This document shows, piece after piece, positions 8,518 to 17,053 of a DNA stretch of 64,000 bases. The stretch is from Rhodobacter capsulatus (GTDB lineage: Bacteria > Pseudomonadota > Alphaproteobacteria > Rhodobacterales > Rhodobacteraceae). The position numbers and the translations under genes were made by a program. The stretch lies in contig NZ_QKZO01000014.1 in assembly GCF_003254295.1 (NCBI RefSeq), positions 1-64,000 on the forward strand, read 5' to 3'. The notes under the pieces were generated by a model. That model was not told the origin of the DNA, ran no database searches, and saw nothing but the letters and a program-made list of their open reading frames with translations. Position 1 is the stretch's first letter. Each line of letters begins with the position of its first letter.

Positions 8518-9641
8518 GGGCGGATCTCCTCGGTCGAGCGGGTGACACTGTTCAGGAACGGCCGATCCAGCGTCACCCCGATCCCCGCGCCGGTCCCCGG
8601 CACCGGCATCAGCCCATCAGTGGCTTCCAGCGGTTCGGCGATGATGTCGCGGTGGAAATAGCGGCTGGCCGAGGAGGTGTCGCCCGGTTTGGTGAAATTC
8701 GGCAACGTCGCCAGATGGATGTTGTGGGCCCGGCCGATCCCGCTTTCCAGCATGCCACCGCACCAGACCGGGGCGCCGAAGGCCTCGGACACGTCATGGA
8801 TCGCCTTCGCCGCCGTGTAGCCGCCGACCCGGCCGACCTTGATGTTGATCACCCGCGCCGCCCCCGCCGCCAGCGCCTTGCGGCAATCGGCGGGCGTGCG
8901 GATCGATTCATCCAGACAGATCGCGGTGGCGATCTCGCGTTGCACCAGCGCATGATCGTGGATGTCATCGACGGCCAAGGGCTGCTCGATGTAATCGAGA
9001 TCGAAGCGATCCATCGCCCGCAGCGTCGCCAGATCGGCCAGACCGTAAGCCGTGTTCGCATCGACCGTCAGCTTGACGGCGGGGAAATCGCGCCGCACCG
9101 CATCGAGCAGCTTCAGGTCATGGCCCTGCGCCACCTTCAGCTTGATGCGCTTGTAGCCCGCGGCCTCGGCCTCGGCGATGCGCTCAAGCGTGCGGTCGAT
9201 CGGCGTGATGCCGAGCGACACCCCCACCGGAACGGCGTCGCGAACGCCGCCCAAAGCCGCACAAAGCGGCAGGTTCAAGGCCTTCGTCCACAGATCCCAG
9301 AACGCCAGTTCCACCAGCGCCTTGCTCATCTTGTGACCGCGCCAGGGGGCGAGCAGCGCCGTCAGCTCGGCCGGATTGCCGATCCGCTTGCCGACGATCT
9401 GCGGCAGGATCAGCTCGCGCAGGAAGGCGAGCGCCCCGGGAAGGGTCTCCTCCAGATAATCGGGATAGGGGTCCATCACCCCCTCGCCATAACCCTCGAC
9501 CCCGTCCGCCCGCAGCGTGAGCAGCGGAAAGGTCTTGTCGGTCAGGGTCTGGTTCGAGACGGTGAAAGGGGTGATCAGGGGCAGGTTGACGACGCGCAGC
9601 TCGGCGCTGTCGATCGTCACCCCGGCAAAGGCTTGGGTCAT
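8514..9641 (-). CDS. Enolase-superfamily enzyme (MLE/OSBS/N-acylamino acid racemase group)
   Basis: A 375-residue member of the enolase superfamily, muconate lactonizing subgroup. The catalytic set is visible: the KLK lysine pair (IKLKVAQG), the metal ligands VDAN, IEQP and LDES, and the second lysine in INIKVGRVGG. These enzymes take a proton from the carbon alpha to a carboxylate. Known activities are o-succinylbenzoate synthase, N-succinylamino acid racemase, dipeptide epimerase and proline-betaine epimerase. No menaquinone genes lie nearby. The neighbours are an amino acid ABC transporter (ATGA overlap upstream) and a GNAT acyltransferase (ATGA overlap downstream), which favours an amino acid derivative as substrate. 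The ATG at 9641 overlaps the stop of the ATPase gene; the longer open frame upstream is only the shadow of that gene. Confidence 0.8.
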   Translation of the reverse strand: MTQAFAGVTIDSAELRVVNLPLITPFTVSNQTLTDKTFPLLTLRADGVEGYGEGVMDPYPDYLEETLPGALAFLRELILPQIVGKRIGNPAELTALLAPWRGHKMSKALVELAFWDLWTKALNLPLCAALGGVRDAVPVGVSLGITPIDRTLERIAEAEAAGYKRIKLKVAQGHDLKLLDAVRRDFPAVKLTVDANTAYGLADLATLRAMDRFDLDYIEQPLAVDDIHDHALVQREIATAICLDESIRTPADCRKALAAGAARVINIKVGRVGGYTAAKAIHDVSEAFGAPVWCGGMLESGIGRAHNIHLATLPNFTKPGDTSSASRYFHRDIIAEPLEATDGLMPVPGTGAGIGVTLDRPFLNSVTRSTEEIRP

Positions 9642-10417
9642 GCGATATCTCGGCGGGTTTTGGAGATGAAACGGGCGAACACCTCGGTTTCGGGGTGATC
9701 GAAAAGCTTGTCGGGCGGGCCCTGTTCGGCGATCCGGCCTTCGTTCAGGAACACGACCTCGGTCGAGACGTCGCGGGCAAAGGCCATCTCGTGGGTGACA
9801 ACGATCATCGTGCGCCCCTCGGCGGCGAGATCCTGCATCACCTTCAGCACCTCGCCCACCAGTTCCGGGTCGAGCGCCGAAGTCGGCTCGTCGAACAGGA
9901 TCACGTCGGGTTCCATCGCCAGCGCGCGGGCAATCGCCACGCGCTGCTGCTGCCCGCCCGAGAGCATCGCCGGGTAATGGTGCATCCGGTCGGCCAGACC
10001 GACGCGGGCCAGAAGCGCCTCGGCCAGATCGCGGGCTTCGGGCTTGGCCATGCGCTTGACCTGCACCGGGCCTTCCATGACGTTTTCCAGCGCGGTGCGA
10101 TGGGTCCAGAGGTTGAACTGCTGAAACACCATGCCCAGATGGCGGCGCATCCGCTCGATCTGGCGCTGATCGCCGATGCGGCCGTTGCGAAAGACGATCT
10201 CCTCGCCATGCACGGCGACGGAACCCGAATTCGGAATTTCCAGACAGTTCAGGCAACGCAGAAAGGTCGATTTGCCCGACCCCGAGGTGCCGAGGATCGA
10301 GATCACGTCATGGTTGCGCGCACCAAGGGTGATGCCCTTGAGCACCTCCTGCGCGCCGAAGCTCTTGTGGATGTCCTGCGCGCTCAGCACCAGATCGGTT
10401 GCGGTTTTCGGGGGCAT
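9638..10417 (-). CDS. Polar amino acid ABC transporter, ATP-binding subunit
   Basis: A 259-residue ATPase of the HisP/GlnQ family that powers uptake of a polar amino acid across the inner membrane. It carries Walker A (GTSGSGKST), the Q-loop (FQQFNLW), the signature LSGGQQQR, Walker B with D-loop (VILFDEPTSALD) and the switch His (VTHE). The HisP-type H-x-x-x-L-N-C-L-E region is present as FLRCLNCLE. It is the fourth gene of the operon, after the binding protein and two permeases, with a 3-bp gap from the permease upstream and an ATGA overlap with the enzyme gene downstream. Confidence 0.93.
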   Translation of the reverse strand: MPPKTATDLVLSAQDIHKSFGAQEVLKGITLGARNHDVISILGTSGSGKSTFLRCLNCLEIPNSGSVAVHGEEIVFRNGRIGDQRQIERMRRHLGMVFQQFNLWTHRTALENVMEGPVQVKRMAKPEARDLAEALLARVGLADRMHHYPAMLSGGQQQRVAIARALAMEPDVILFDEPTSALDPELVGEVLKVMQDLAAEGRTMIVVTHEMAFARDVSTEVVFLNEGRIAEQGPPDKLFDHPETEVFARFISKTRRDIA

Positions 10418-10420
10418 GGC

Positions 10421-11119
10421 TCAGTTTCCTTGCGTGCGGCGCATCGGGCGGGTCAGGCGGCGTTCGATCTGCCGCCACAAAAAGACGAAGACGACGGTGA
10501 TCAGCAGATAAAGTGCCGCGGCTTCGAAATAGACGGAAAACTCGAAACTGCGCGAGAAGATCTGCCGCGTTCGTCCCATCAGGTCGAAGACGGTGACGAT
10601 CGAGGCGAGCGCCGAGGCTTTCATCAGCAAGATCACCTCATTGCCCAAAGCCGGCCAGGCGATGCGATAGGCATGGGGAAAGGTGACGCGGGCCAGAACC
10701 TGCGCCCGGGTCATGCCGATGGCGCGGGCGGCCTCGATCTCTCCGGGCGGCACCGCCTGCAACCCGCCGCGCAGGATTTCGGTCTGATAGGCGCAGGAAT
10801 TCAGCACGAAGACCAGCACGGCGCAGTTGAACGGATCGCGGAAGAACGACCACAGGCCCAGCGCGGTCAGCTCGGCGCGGAATTGCCCCGAGCCGTAGAA
10901 GACCAGAAACAGCTGCGCCAGCAAGGGCGTGCCGCGCATGAAGGAGATGTAGATCCGCAACAGCACCTTGGCCGGGGTGGGGCCGCCCAGACGGATCAGC
11001 GCCAGACCGGGCGAGAAGACGGCGGCCAGCGCGGCGCCAAGGCCGGTCAGCAGCAGCGTCGTTTCCAGGCCGTCGAGCAGTTTCGGCAGATTGGCGGAGA
11101 GGCTCTCGATCAGGCTCAT
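10421..11119 (-). CDS. Polar amino acid ABC transporter permease (HisM-like)
   Basis: A 232-residue inner-membrane permease of the HisM/GlnP family, pairing with the other permease and the ATPase. The hallmark FMRGTPLLAQLFLVFYG near the N-terminus and the EAA loop (EIEAARAIGMTRAQVLARVTFP) that docks onto the ATPase are both present. About five hydrophobic segments can be seen. The start is set at MSLIESL because it lies one base after the stop of the upstream permease; the longer open frame reads into that gene. Confidence 0.9.
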   Translation of the reverse strand: MSLIESLSANLPKLLDGLETTLLLTGLGAALAAVFSPGLALIRLGGPTPAKVLLRIYISFMRGTPLLAQLFLVFYGSGQFRAELTALGLWSFFRDPFNCAVLVFVLNSCAYQTEILRGGLQAVPPGEIEAARAIGMTRAQVLARVTFPHAYRIAWPALGNEVILLMKASALASIVTVFDLMGRTRQIFSRSFEFSVYFEAAALYLLITVVFVFLWRQIERRLTRPMRRTQGN

Positions 11120-11120
11120 C

Positions 11121-11831
11121 TCAGACCCTCCGCAGGCCGCGGTTCGCCCGCGCTTCAAGCCGCGCCAGCACCAGTTCCGAGCCAAGGCAAAGCGCCCAAT
11201 AGATCAGGCAGGCGGCCAGATAAAAGGTGAAGGGCTGTTTCGTCACGCCGACCGCGACCTTGGTGGCCCGCATCAGATCATCGAGCGCGATGACCGAGAC
11301 GAGCGCCGTATCTTTCAACAGGTTGAGCCAGAGGTTCCCCATGCCCGGCAGGGCAAAGCGCCACAATTGCGGCAGCTTGATGCGCCAGAACACCTGTCGC
11401 CCGGTCATGCCGATGGCAAGGCCCGCCAGCACCTGCCCCTCGGGCACGGATTGAAAGGCGCCGCGCAGCACCTCGGCGGCGAAGGCGGCAAAGACGAGGG
11501 CGAGCGCGATGACGCCCGCCGCGAAGGGCGGGAAATCGACCGCGCCGAGCTGCGGGGCAAAGGCGTCCAAAAGCCGGTTCAGCCCCAGCCCCAGCCCGTT
11601 GTAGACGATGAACAGCGTCAGGATTTCCGGCATCCCGCGCATCACCGTCGTATAGCCCCAGCCCATCGCCCGCAGCCCGGGGCGGCGCGAGAGCGAGAGC
11701 GCCGCCACGAAAAAGCCCAGCAAAAGCCCCAAGGGAAGGGTGGCCGCTGCAAGTTGCAGCGTCACCCCGAGCCCCGCGAGGAGTTCGTCGCCCCAGCCTT
11801 GGGGGCCATATGAGAACAGCGTTTCCATCAT
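11121..11831 (-). CDS. Polar amino acid ABC transporter permease (HisQ-like)
   Basis: A 236-residue permease, partner of the next gene downstream. VMRGMPEILTLFIVYNG is the conserved N-terminal permease motif, and EGQVLAGLAIGMTGRQVFWRIKLPQ is the EAA loop. Five hydrophobic segments are visible. The protein starts with MM, so the true start may be 11831 or 11828. It lies 24 bp after the binding-protein gene. Confidence 0.9.
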   Translation of the reverse strand: MMETLFSYGPQGWGDELLAGLGVTLQLAAATLPLGLLLGFFVAALSLSRRPGLRAMGWGYTTVMRGMPEILTLFIVYNGLGLGLNRLLDAFAPQLGAVDFPPFAAGVIALALVFAAFAAEVLRGAFQSVPEGQVLAGLAIGMTGRQVFWRIKLPQLWRFALPGMGNLWLNLLKDTALVSVIALDDLMRATKVAVGVTKQPFTFYLAACLIYWALCLGSELVLARLEARANRGLRRV

Positions 11832-11855
11832 CTGCCGCCTCGGCCGGGGCCGTGA

Positions 11856-12632
11856 TCACTTCATCGAATAGATGTCGATCGAGAAGTATTTGTCGTTGAT
11901 TTTCTTGTAGGTGCCGTCGGCGCGGATCTCGGCCAGGGCCTTGTTCAGCCGCTCGCGCAGCGCGTTGTCCTCCTGCCGCACGGCAATGCCCACGCCCTCG
12001 CCGACAAAGGCCGGATCGGTGATCGGCGCGCCCGCCAGCTTGCAGCATGTGCCGTCTTCGGATTTCTCGACGAAATCAAGCAGCGGCAGCATGTCGCCCA
12101 CCATCACGTCAAGCCGCCCCGAAGCCATGTCGAGGCTCGCCTCGTCCTGGGTCGGATAGAGCCGCACATCGGCATCGGGGTACATCTTCACCGCATAATC
12201 GGCCTGCGTCGTGCCCGATTGCGCGCCGACGACCTTGCCCGCCAGGGTCTCGTTCGAAAATTCGGAAATTTCGGAGTCTTTCGGCACGACATGGGTCATC
12301 GCCGCCATGTAATAGGGGTTGGTGAAGGCGACCTGCTGCTTGCGTTCCTCGGTGATGAACATCGAGGCGATGACGAAATCGTATTTCTGCGCGATCAGGC
12401 CGGGGATGATGCCGTCCCAATCCTGCGCCACCACCTCGCAGTCGGCGCCGATGCGCTTGCACAGTTCCAGCCCGATATCGAGATCGAAGCCCGCGATCGT
12501 GCCGTCGGGCTGCACGAAGTTGAAGGGCGGATAGGCGCCCTCGGTGCCCAGCCGCAGTTTCTCGGCCTGCGCGGCGCCCGTCATCGCGACAAGGGCCAGC
12601 GTGCAGGCCAGAAGTTTCGAACGCAGTGTCAT
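11856..12632 (-). CDS. Periplasmic cationic/polar amino acid binding protein
   Basis: A 258-residue solute-binding protein of family 3 (ArgT/HisJ type). The first 23 residues form a Sec signal peptide ending AAQA. The mature protein starts EKLRLGTEGAYPPFNF, the family hallmark, and has AGFDLDIGLELCKRIGADCEVVAQDWDGIIPGL as the second signature. It delivers the ligand to the HisQ/HisM-like permeases encoded just downstream. The LAO-type motifs point to arginine, lysine, ornithine or histidine, but specificity cannot be fixed from sequence alone. First gene of the operon; the RpiR regulator gene lies 25 bp upstream on the same strand and may be co-transcribed. Confidence 0.9.
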   Translation of the reverse strand: MTLRSKLLACTLALVAMTGAAQAEKLRLGTEGAYPPFNFVQPDGTIAGFDLDIGLELCKRIGADCEVVAQDWDGIIPGLIAQKYDFVIASMFITEERKQQVAFTNPYYMAAMTHVVPKDSEISEFSNETLAGKVVGAQSGTTQADYAVKMYPDADVRLYPTQDEASLDMASGRLDVMVGDMLPLLDFVEKSEDGTCCKLAGAPITDPAFVGEGVGIAVRQEDNALRERLNKALAEIRADGTYKKINDKYFSIDIYSMK

Positions 12633-12657
12633 GGTGTCTTTCCCCTGTTGGTGGTGG

Positions 12658-13488
12658 TCATTGCGCGACCGGTGTCAGCGGGTTGCCGACATGGCCGCTG
12701 AACGCGCCGTAAAGCCGCGCGATTTCATTCAGACGGGTTTCGGCGCCCTCGCCCAGCGCCAGAAAGATGTCGTTGATCAGGAGGTTGCCCAAAAGCGCCA
12801 GATGCGCGGTGGAATCCCAGAACTGGTTCACCTCGGTCGCCACGCTGAAGACCTCGGAGGCGTGATCGGCGCCCCAGCTGCAATAGCGGTCGGTGAAAAG
12901 CGTCACCGCAATGCCCCGCGCCCGCGCCTCGCGCGCCAGAACCAGCGCCTGCCGGGCGTAACGACGCGCCTCGAAAATCGCCAGACAGGTGTCTTCGGGC
13001 GCGTCAGATTCGGCCAGCACTTCCGCGAAATTGCCCGTCGAAAGATCGACGCCTTGCACCCCGGGGCGGACATATTGCATCTGCGCGGCGAAGTACTGCG
13101 CCAGACCGCGCTCGGTCTGGAAGCCCGCCACCAGCACCCGCCGGGCCCGGGCAAACCGCAAGGCCACCCGCTGCCAATCCTCGGTCCGGGCCAGTTCGTA
13201 AACCCCCACCAGCCCGGCGATCTCGGCTTTCAGCCCCTGCGACAGCCGTTCGTCGCGCTGATCCGAGGCGCGGCGCAGCGCGTCCAGCCGGTCCTTGATC
13301 AGCCAGGGCTGATCGCCGATGTCATCGCGCAGATGGTCCTTGAGATCCTTGAAATTCGCATAGCCGATGGCGCGGCAGAACCGGCCGATGCTGACCTCGC
13401 TAACCTGAACCCTGGCCGCCAGCGTCGCCGCCGTCTCGAAGGGCAGGTCCTGAAACTGCGCCAGCATGAAATGCGCAATCGCCCGCAT
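12658..13488 (-). CDS. RpiR-family (HTH-SIS) transcriptional regulator
   Basis: A 276-residue regulator with an N-terminal RpiR helix-turn-helix (ATLAARVQVSEVSIGRFCRAIGYANFKDLK) and a C-terminal SIS domain (from about residue 100; RVLVAGFQTERGLAQYFA), which in this family binds phosphosugars or related ligands. It sits directly upstream of the amino acid transporter operon, same strand, so it probably controls that operon and itself. ATG 13488 is the first ATG, but the frame is open to 13573 and the family usually has 10-20 more residues before the HTH, so translation may begin at a non-ATG codon upstream. An inverted repeat at 13605-13621 is a candidate operator. Confidence 0.82.
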   Translation of the reverse strand: MRAIAHFMLAQFQDLPFETAATLAARVQVSEVSIGRFCRAIGYANFKDLKDHLRDDIGDQPWLIKDRLDALRRASDQRDERLSQGLKAEIAGLVGVYELARTEDWQRVALRFARARRVLVAGFQTERGLAQYFAAQMQYVRPGVQGVDLSTGNFAEVLAESDAPEDTCLAIFEARRYARQALVLAREARARGIAVTLFTDRYCSWGADHASEVFSVATEVNQFWDSTAHLALLGNLLINDIFLALGEGAETRLNEIARLYGAFSGHVGNPLTPVAQ

Positions 13489-13923
13489 CGACGGCGAGCC
13501 GGTCTCGGCGGCCAGGGCAAGCCGCGCGCGCAGGGGCTGTTGGTCGGTCTCGGTCAGGATCGGCTCCGCGAATCAATGTCAGCTTTCTGTCACAAAGACT
13601 TCGGTTGCATTTATCTTGCAAGCGCCAAGCCGGGACCAGGGCGGAAAAATCGCGGTCCGGCACGGCCTGTGCCGCGATTGCAGGCAGCGGCGCGCAAACG
13701 GGCGCCGCCTGCGAAACCCGATTTCCGACGCAGGACGAGGGAAAATATCGCAAGCGGAGCAGGTTGACCTTCCGCCGCGCGGGTCCGATGCTCGCCCCGG
13801 GCCGCGGCGCGGAGCCCCTCGCGTCCGATCCCGCCGCAAGCCCCGACCGGGATGGTTTCCACCCCGCTTTTTCCGGCCCGCCGCCCGCAAGCGGCGCCCG
13901 GTCCGACACGAAAGGAACGGCAG
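13489..13923. other. Divergent intergenic region rpiR/moeA, 435 bp
   Basis: No convincing gene. It separates the minus-strand RpiR gene from plus-strand moeA and must hold both promoters. The only clear structure is the TTGCA-N7-TGCAA dyad at 13605-13621. Part of the rpiR-proximal 85 bp is open in the rpiR frame and may be coding. The rest is very GC-rich and I see no riboswitch-like fold in it. Confidence 0.6.
13605..13621. promoter_or_regulatory. Inverted repeat TTGCA-N7-TGCAA, candidate RpiR operator
   Basis: TTGCATTTATCTTGCAA has perfect 5-bp arms around an AT-rich centre, in an otherwise GC-rich leader about 115 bp upstream of the rpiR ATG. Position and symmetry fit an autoregulatory site. 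The assignment to the RpiR protein is inference. Confidence 0.4.
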
Positions 13924-15168
13924 ATGCCCGCACTCGATCACCCGGCATCCGCGATGCTCGACCTCGATTCCGCCCGCCGTCTGGCCTGCGGTCTGGTCGC
14001 GCCGATCGGCGACAGCGAAAGTCTCGATCTGGCGCAGGCCACGGGCCGCACCTCGGCCAGCAGCCTGCGCGCCGAGATCGCCCTGCCCCGCACCGCCCGC
14101 GCGGCGATGGACGGTTTTGCCCTGCGCACCGCCGATCTGGCCGCGGCTCTGACGCTGCCCGTCGCGGGCACGGTCGCGGCCGGGATGCAGGCGCCCCCCC
14201 TGCCCGAAGGCGCCGCGCTGCGCATCTTCACCGGCGCGCAGATCCCCGCGGGCGCCGATGCCGTCGTGCCGGTCGAAGAGGTGACCGAGACCGGCGCCGA
14301 GGTGCAGCTGACCGCCGTCCCCGCGCCGGGGTCGCATATCCGCGCCGTGGGCTCGGAACAGCCTGCGGGCGGGCTTTTGCTGCGCCGCGGCACCCGCCTT
14401 CGGGCGCATCACATCGGCCTTCTGGCCTCGAACGGCGTGGCCCGGGTCGAGGTCGTGCGCCGTCCGCGGCTGGCGATCCTGTCGACCGGCGACGAGCTGC
14501 ACCGGCCGGAGGCCGCAGGATCGTCGCGGGACACGATGCCGGATGTGAACCGGCCCATGCTGATCGCGCTGGCGCAAGGCGCGGGCGCCGAGGTCGACGA
14601 TCACGGCATCCTGCCCGACGAGGCCGAGGCGACGGTGGCGAAATTCGCCAGCCTGCAGGGGCGTTATGATCTGATCGTGACCACCGGCGCGGTGTCGATG
14701 GGCGGGCGCGATCACCTGCGCCCGGCGCTGCTTGCGGCGGGCGGGCAGATCGACGGCTGGAAAGTGGCGCTCAAGCCCGGCAAGCCGGTGATGTTCGGCC
14801 GTCTGGGCACTGCGGCGGTGACCGGCCTGCCCGGCAATCCGTTCTCGGCGATGGTCGGCTTCACGCTCTTCGTCTCGGCGCAGATCGCCCGGCTGAAGGG
14901 CGCGGTTCCGGCGCCGCTCTTCCATTGTGCCGGACGGGCCGGGTTCGACTGGATCCGCAAGCCGGGCCGGGCCGAGATCTTCCCGATCCGGCTTGGAAAC
15001 CGGGAAATCGACGGCCTGCCGGTGGTGCAGCGTCTGGGCGAGGGCACCTCGGCCACGCTCTTTCCGCTCGCCGAGGCGGATGGTCTGGGCTTCGTGTCGG
15101 CGGAGACCACCCGGGTCGGCGTCGGCACGCCGATCTGCTGGCAGCCTTTCGAGGCCGGAAACCGCTGA
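13924..15168 (+). CDS. moeA: Molybdopterin molybdenumtransferase MoeA
   Basis: A 414-residue protein that inserts molybdate into adenylated molybdopterin to give Moco. It shows the MoeA order of domains: domain I/II (PRTARAAMDGFALR with the conserved D-G-[FY]-A, then FTGAQIPAGADAVV), domain III (RLAILSTGDEL, TTGAVSMGGRD, KPGKPVMFG, GLPGNPFSAMV) and a C-terminal beta domain. The start ATG 13924 follows an AAAGGA box. It stands alone on the plus strand, converging with the histidine kinase gene (4-bp gap). Moco supply matters for Mo enzymes of the host; the iron-only nitrogenase in this window does not use Moco. Confidence 0.93.
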   Translation: MPALDHPASAMLDLDSARRLACGLVAPIGDSESLDLAQATGRTSASSLRAEIALPRTARAAMDGFALRTADLAAALTLPVAGTVAAGMQAPPLPEGAALRIFTGAQIPAGADAVVPVEEVTETGAEVQLTAVPAPGSHIRAVGSEQPAGGLLLRRGTRLRAHHIGLLASNGVARVEVVRRPRLAILSTGDELHRPEAAGSSRDTMPDVNRPMLIALAQGAGAEVDDHGILPDEAEATVAKFASLQGRYDLIVTTGAVSMGGRDHLRPALLAAGGQIDGWKVALKPGKPVMFGRLGTAAVTGLPGNPFSAMVGFTLFVSAQIARLKGAVPAPLFHCAGRAGFDWIRKPGRAEIFPIRLGNREIDGLPVVQRLGEGTSATLFPLAEADGLGFVSAETTRVGVGTPICWQPFEAGNR

Positions 15169-15172
15169 GCGC

Positions 15173-17044
15173 TCAGCCCGCCGGGCGCAACCGCCCGGCC
15201 GAGGCCCCGGTCAGCGGCAGATTCAGCGGCAAATCGAGGCAGGCCACCGCCCCCAGCCCCTTGCCGGGGCTGGTCAGCGTCACCCTGCCCCCCAGCGCCG
15301 AGAGCGTGTTGGCGCACCAATGCAGCCCCAGCCCGCCGTGCTTGTCGGTGCGGGTGGAAAAGCCGCGCTCGAACAGCCGCGCCCCGGTGGCGGCATCGAA
15401 GCCGTCGCCATCATCGGCCAGCGTGACGCGGCAGCGCTGGCCGTCTTCGGAAAGCGTCACGCCGATCGCGATCCGGCCCTGCGCCCGGCCGCTGGCGGCG
15501 ATCGCCTCGGTGGCGTTGACGACCAGATTTTCCAGGATCTGCGCCAGCAGAACCCGGTTGCCGCGCACCTGCAGCCCCGGCGGACAGTCGATCGACAGAT
15601 CGATCTTCGGCCCTTCCACGAAGCGCGCCGCCGTCGCGGCCCGGCCCAGCGCCCGGGTCAGATCGCAGGCCTCGTCGCGGTTCACCCGGGCGGGATCGCG
15701 CGGCGCCCGCATCGCCTCGAGCGCCTCGGTCAGGCAGCGTCCCGCCTCCTGCAGCAGTGCACGCGCCTCGGCCCCGCGCTGGTCCCGCTCGGCGTCAAGC
15801 GCGTCAAGATAGGCGACCAGGCGCTCTCGGCGGTCCGCGGCGGTCTGCGGATCGGCCAGTTCCTGCCGCGCCCGGCCCGCCTCGGGCGGCAGGTCGGGGA
15901 GCAGATGGCGGTTCAGATCGGCCAGGATCACCCGCACCGGGCTGAGACTGTTGCGCAGATTGTGCAAAAGCCCGGTCGCATTCTGCTCGCGGCCAAGCGC
16001 GAAGGATTGCGCGGCATGAGACAGGCGCAAAGCCTCGAGTTCCGCCGCCATCTCGTTGAAATCCCGGTGCAGGGCGCCGATTTCATCGGCCCGCGGCGGG
16101 CCCTCGAACGGCACCAGCTCGCCCGCATGCCGGATCCGCACCACATGTTCGCGAAAGGCGAGGATCGGCGCCAGAACCTGCGTGGAGAGCCGCCGCCCGA
16201 GCAGCGCCATCAGCGCCGCCAGCAGGCCCAGCAGCGCCACGACAGTCAGATCGCGCAGCCGTTCGCCCGCCGCCAGCACAAGGCGCGGCAACTGAAAGCG
16301 CAGCATCGCCACCGGGGGCCCCGCGCCCATCGCCACCGGAACCGCGACATCCACAAGATCATCCGCGCCGACCACCACCGGCACCGTCGAAAAATCCGAA
16401 AAGTCGAGCCGCACCGGAACCTGCAGGGATTGGGACAGGCTCGCCGCCTCGATCAGATGCAGGAAGACCAGAACCCCCTCGGGCGTGCCCGCCCCGTTGC
16501 TGCGCCGCACCGGGGCGCTGGCCACGGCGTAAAGGCGCCCGCCCTGCTGCCAATAGCCCGCCGAGGCGGTCTTGCCATCGCGAGAGGGCTGCAACGCCAT
16601 GGCATCGACATCGGCCAGGACGGCGGTGGCCAGATCGGGGTCGGGCGCCCCGGTCTCGGGGTCGAAACAGAAGGCGCGTTGCGCGGACCGGTCCAGCCGC
16701 AGGAAGGCGGCGCAAGAGATTTCGGCATTGACGAAGGAGATCGCGTTGATGTTGCGGTCTTCATAAGCGCGATCAAAAGCGCGCAGGTAGAAGAAGGTCT
16801 CGTCCCAAAGCCCCCAGTCAAGCACATGCGCCTCGTTGGCGACAAGACCGGCGCTCAGCGCCGCCCGGGCGCGGTCGACGTCCCGGCCGATCTCGGCATT
16901 TTCCAGTGCGCCGAAACTGCTGTGGATCATCACGCCAAGCACCATCGCAAACAGCGCCGCCGCGCTGATGCCGATCGCCGTCAGTTCGAAGATCAGGGCG
17001 GCGCGCAGGCTTTTGGCGCGCGGGACGGGCAGGCGCAGGCGCAT
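15173..17044 (-). CDS. CHASE4-type membrane sensor histidine kinase
   Basis: A 623-residue sensor kinase. One membrane helix at about 14-40 and a second at about 265-290 enclose a periplasmic CHASE4-like domain (NEAHVLDWGLWDETFFYL is characteristic). Then come a HAMP linker, a kinase region with an atypical phospho-acceptor box (GLLHNLRNSLSPVRV) and an HATPase_c domain with N box (LENLVVNATEAI), G1 (LADDGDGFD) and G2 (GGLGLHWC). The gene follows the REC-GGDEF-EAL regulator by 9 bp on the same strand, so the two probably form a signalling pair linking an extracytoplasmic cue to cyclic-di-GMP. The ligand is unknown. Confidence 0.88.
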   Translation of the reverse strand: MRLRLPVPRAKSLRAALIFELTAIGISAAALFAMVLGVMIHSSFGALENAEIGRDVDRARAALSAGLVANEAHVLDWGLWDETFFYLRAFDRAYEDRNINAISFVNAEISCAAFLRLDRSAQRAFCFDPETGAPDPDLATAVLADVDAMALQPSRDGKTASAGYWQQGGRLYAVASAPVRRSNGAGTPEGVLVFLHLIEAASLSQSLQVPVRLDFSDFSTVPVVVGADDLVDVAVPVAMGAGPPVAMLRFQLPRLVLAAGERLRDLTVVALLGLLAALMALLGRRLSTQVLAPILAFREHVVRIRHAGELVPFEGPPRADEIGALHRDFNEMAAELEALRLSHAAQSFALGREQNATGLLHNLRNSLSPVRVILADLNRHLLPDLPPEAGRARQELADPQTAADRRERLVAYLDALDAERDQRGAEARALLQEAGRCLTEALEAMRAPRDPARVNRDEACDLTRALGRAATAARFVEGPKIDLSIDCPPGLQVRGNRVLLAQILENLVVNATEAIAASGRAQGRIAIGVTLSEDGQRCRVTLADDGDGFDAATGARLFERGFSTRTDKHGGLGLHWCANTLSALGGRVTLTSPGKGLGAVACLDLPLNLPLTGASAGRLRPAG

Positions 17045-17053
17045 CGCGTCGCC

